Below are positions 61,010-64,000 of a stretch of DNA of 64,000 nucleotides, in pieces. The stretch comes from Gnetum montanum (Eukaryota; Streptophyta; Gnetopsida; Gnetales; Gnetaceae): positions 307,104 to 371,103 of the forward strand of contig MNCI01029584.1 in assembly GCA_015680685.1 (NCBI GenBank), in the 5' to 3' direction. A program made the position numbers and the translations under genes. The first letter of the stretch is position 1. Every line of letters starts with the position of its first letter. The notes under the pieces were generated by a model. That model did no database searches. It was not told where the DNA came from and worked only from the letters and a program-made list of their open reading frames with translations.

Positions 61010-61941
61010 TGATGAGTGGTTAAGGTACCCCTATGCCCAACCATACAAATCATAAAGTGCTCACGTGCAATCCAATCGAATTCCATGGACTCTCTAGTAT
61101 CTAATACCCTTGTCTTTTAGGAAGTAAACCTTACCCTAATGATCATTCATTGTCTTCCCAATTACACTTGTGATGCACATGCTATGGTTAACTATAATCA
61201 AGGCATATGATTTTTATTGTTTTGTGTTTTATGTTCTTTGGTGCTCAAAGTAGATAGATGAAGTAATTTAATAACTAATTTGATTTAACTAATTAACTAA
61301 TCTCTAGCTAGTCCTAACATAAGCATCTAGCCCTAATTTCTGTACATGTCCTAAACCTACATATCTACTACTAGGTTACCAAGCACTATGCTACTGGGTG
61401 CACCAAGAAATAACACTACTAGGATTACCAAGCAAATATGTGTTTACGCTCAAAGTGGTCATACTTATGTGTGTAATCTATTTAGCTTAATTAATCAACT
61501 AATTTCTTGAAGTCTAATTTTACTTAATTAATGAAAATAATAAATGCATAAATAAATCATTAATCTATTCTAAGTGCTACAAGGTTTAATTAAAAGGCTC
61601 ATCTTTATTGTCATACACACTAGTGTGGTTTAGGTACAACATTGCTTGAATTAAGATCTGTATACTTTCTAACTCTTGCTACGGGCACTTAGAGAAATAT
61701 TATAACTTTCAAATGGAAAAACTAAAAGAGCTATGTTATTGCTATGATAAGAATGCTCATAAACATAGTTGTAAGCTTGTATTTATAGTTTTTGCTATAG
61801 GACTATGTTGACGGGGCCCTATAGACATAGCAAATGCTACATCAATGTGGCCCCATTGACAAGACAACACCATGTAAATGGGGCCTATCAATGAGGCTAC
61901 ATCAATGAGCTCCTATCAATGTGACACTTTGACACTCATCA
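61010..61941 (-). repeat. 3' LTR of the minus-strand element
   Basis: 932 bases, TGATGAGTGT...CCACTCATCA on the minus strand. The TATA box is the rc of about 61780-61788 and AATAAAG the rc of about 61603-61609. U3 carries repeated CATTGATG/CATCAATG modules joined by GGGGCC. Confidence 0.9.
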
Positions 61942-62149
61942 TATCCCCATGACTAAATGAAAAATCATCCTTAAGGTTCTTTACAAAATTGGGAAGGTAT
62001 GGAATTATTGATTGACTCTTAACAAAACAAATTGACTTAACAAAACTAAGTGCCTGAGTGTACAAATCAACATATTACAAAAATTTTGATGTTTGTGACA
62101 CAAAATTGAACACCATAACATGACTACATAAAATTGGACAACACATCCT

Positions 62150-64000
62150 CTAGTGGCATGAAGGTGGTGGATAAGATCAAATGGTCCCAAGTAGTGGTGG
62201 CTCTTGAGGTTTTCAAGGACCTTTGCTAGCTTCAAGCACATGCAATAGTTGAGGTTGCTATGGATATCCTACTATAGCTACAACTTCTAGTGGAAGGCAA
62301 AAGGCATCTAGTAATTCCTTCATCTTCTCATCCTTACTTCGAGATCATTCATAGTCCATGTAGCATCACCAATGTGGGTTGGAATGGGGACATCCCATAG
62401 ATAGGGCATTACCAAGAACATCTCCTTTACATTGACAAACTAAGAAATGAACTATTTACATTCGATATTGAACACCCTAACTACATGTTGTAGCTCTTAG
62501 TAGTCATTCATCCTCTTGGCTAGGTTCTTGACAGTTGATTGTTGATTAGAGAATCATGCCTTGAGAACCTTCAGCTCATCATTTATCATTGCAAGCTTTT
62601 GTTTCATGTCTTTGTGATGCTTGAACTTGGCCTTGTACAATAAGCACAAGCTGGCCATCTATTTCTTGAGTTCTAACCATGGATGTCTGACAGTCAACAT
62701 GGCTAGATTCACATAATGGAGATTGGTGGGCTCCATTTATTCTATCATTTTTTCAATTTGTAACATCTTCATGTGGATTTCTACAATTTTTTAGGCATCT
62801 ATCCCATAAATTATGGGTTGTCATAATTCTTTCCCTTGTTGGAGTTGTTAGAGGATTTCATTCACTTTTCCTTTTCCAATTATATGTGTTTTGCATTTAC
62901 TTCCTTTTGTAGACCGACCTGTTATCTATAATGGCCCTTGACTCTCTCAAATTTGAGAGCCTCCAATTTTTAGGTAGCTACCTCAATCATAGTTTTTTCA
63001 TGAAGGGCGTAAACCTTCTTCATGAAAAGATTTTTGTTTTCTATTGTCAATCTTCTCAATTCTGTGTTTTCTCTAGTTAGTTACTCCTACTGTTAATGGA
63101 TGAAGTTGGCTAATTCTTGCTTATGCTCATCAACATTATACAAGCAATCGTTCTCTATAGTTAACTACACATTCTCCTGGTAGGTGTAATCCAAGGCCTT
63201 TTGAATTTTATGTTGTGTGGCCTCTACCAAGGATTAATAGAACACCTCTATCTCCATTGTACCCTCAACCCCTTTTAATCTAGTGTAAAGCTATTACATA
63301 GCTTCATCTTTTGTCAATGTCGAGTTGAGAAATGTGGGGTCAACAATCTAGGCTCTTAATTTGGCAACTTAAGTAGCCAAGTGTTCATTTAGTTCCTTGG
63401 CTATTTCAAGTTGTCCCTCCAAAATGATGTTCTTTCCCCTTACTTCTAGTAGCTCCAACTGGGTTGTAGTAATATTTTTCAAAAGGTCAAAGACATGAAG
63501 AAGTGGTTTCCCAGTTCCCACCGATCAATTTAGCAGTTCTTCATACTATGTTGCATTTATTTTTCCACTTGTGGTTCCTGTGAAAATTTGCACATCTTTG
63601 AGTATAGTGAGATCTCATAAAAATGTTGTACATGCATTGAGAATTTTAGCAATTAAGTCAAAAACCACCTCTACTACTATCTCCTACCCTTGGTGCTACA
63701 TCACCAATACTATTGCCTACTCACCTTCCTCCAAGTGCACTGAGATGGTTGTAATGTTCCTAGAGATTTCTGGGAGTGACTATTGTTCTACAAGAGATAT
63801 TATGACCTCTCTAGTACTTGAATTCAACGTCATGGATAACTATGTTCTATAGCCTAAGAAAATGGATCCACCTCTAACCATTAAGTTAATTGTTTGGGCC
63901 ACCTCATTAAGGTTACTCATTACTATATGGGTCCCTACCACTCATGCCTACTCATTGCTCTTATTTATTCAAGATCCATTCCCAGTATTCAAATAACTAT
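62150..64000 (-). pseudogene. Extra ORF of the minus-strand Athila-like element, C-terminal half
   Basis: Aligns by eye with the 3' half of the ORF at 23100-26000. For example, 'aacctagccaagaggatgaatgacta' (rc, about 62510) corresponds to 25657-25683, and the segments around 'gatgctacatggact' and 'ttgtagct(a/g)tagtag' also match. The sequence is Gln/Glu/Lys-rich with many CAG-to-TAG stops, fitting a decayed coiled coil. It ends about 200 bases before the LTR. Conservation of this ORF in two separate insertions argues that it was a genuine element gene. Confidence 0.7.

Larger units (their letters stand above)
61010..64000 (-). mobile_element. Athila-like gypsy element, 3' end (runs off the window)
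   Basis: On the minus strand the visible part is the 3' half of the extra ORF (64000 to about 62150), a 3' UTR, the purine tract TCATGGGGATA and the 3' LTR (61941-61010). It belongs to the family of the 13.1-kb element, as shown by matching ORF segments and similar U3 modules. Its 5' end and second target-site duplication lie beyond 64000. Confidence 0.88.

Noticed and set aside
60724-61086. 120-codon minus-strand ORF
   Set aside because: It is antisense to the LINE FADD frame and crosses the LTR junction at 61010, so it cannot be an ancestral gene.
63571-63852. 93-codon plus-strand ORF
   Set aside because: It is the reverse strand of the decayed extra ORF of the minus-strand Athila-like element.
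1-64000. Standard tRNA or rRNA genes
   Set aside because: Only decayed A/B-box-like pairs were found. No stretch gave a convincing cloverleaf or rRNA block by eye.

Overview
The window looks like intergenic DNA from a large, heavily methylated plant genome. A gymnosperm is my best guess, but the sequence does not prove it. It is AT-rich and poor in CpG. I found one recognisable host gene, and it is a broken copy. Most of the rest is nested, decayed retrotransposons, and no intact protein gene is supported anywhere. Many in-frame stops are TAG or TAA where a related copy in the window, or the domain consensus, has CAG/CAA (Gln) or TGG (Trp). This fits deamination of methylated cytosine.

Layout. 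1-455: minus-strand LTR, still CpG-rich and so comparatively young, cut by the window edge. 456-3049: mostly featureless, with an unidentified ORF pair (1963-2501), small tandem duplications and a tRNA-derived SINE-like piece. 3050-4556 (minus): gamma-glutamyl peptidase (class I glutamine amidotransferase) pseudogene that keeps its introns. 4884-9567: decayed sequence with one unidentified coding-like stretch. 9568-13977 plus 27120-30065: a 3.66-kb tandem duplication of an anonymous repeat. Its second copy is split by a complete but dead Ty3/gypsy element of the Athila/Tat group (13978-27119, target-site duplication TAAAT). The first copy preserves the empty site. 31215-32504: probable minus-strand solo-LTR-like insert. 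32505-35780: a third copy of the anonymous repeat. 38642-57285: a decayed Ty1/copia element split in its integrase by a three-LTR gypsy composite (41717-53667, target-site duplication ATGGT). 57286-60650: decayed repeats. 60655-61009: LINE reverse transcriptase fragment cut by a minus-strand Athila-like element that runs from 61010 past the window end.

How the parts relate. The gypsy elements share LTR architecture (TGATGA...TCATCA ends, a short U3, TATA box, AATAAA signal). Both visible primer-binding sites descend from one complementary to tRNA-Asp. Two of the elements carry an extra ORF between integrase and the 3' LTR, with a domain resembling the plant transposon-protein type and a coiled-coil-like region. 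In the first element this ORF is preceded by a sequence resembling the element's own U3 promoter. That is the most interesting candidate for an undescribed feature. The single N at 39374 sits between two near-identical 591-bp copies and probably marks an assembly artefact.
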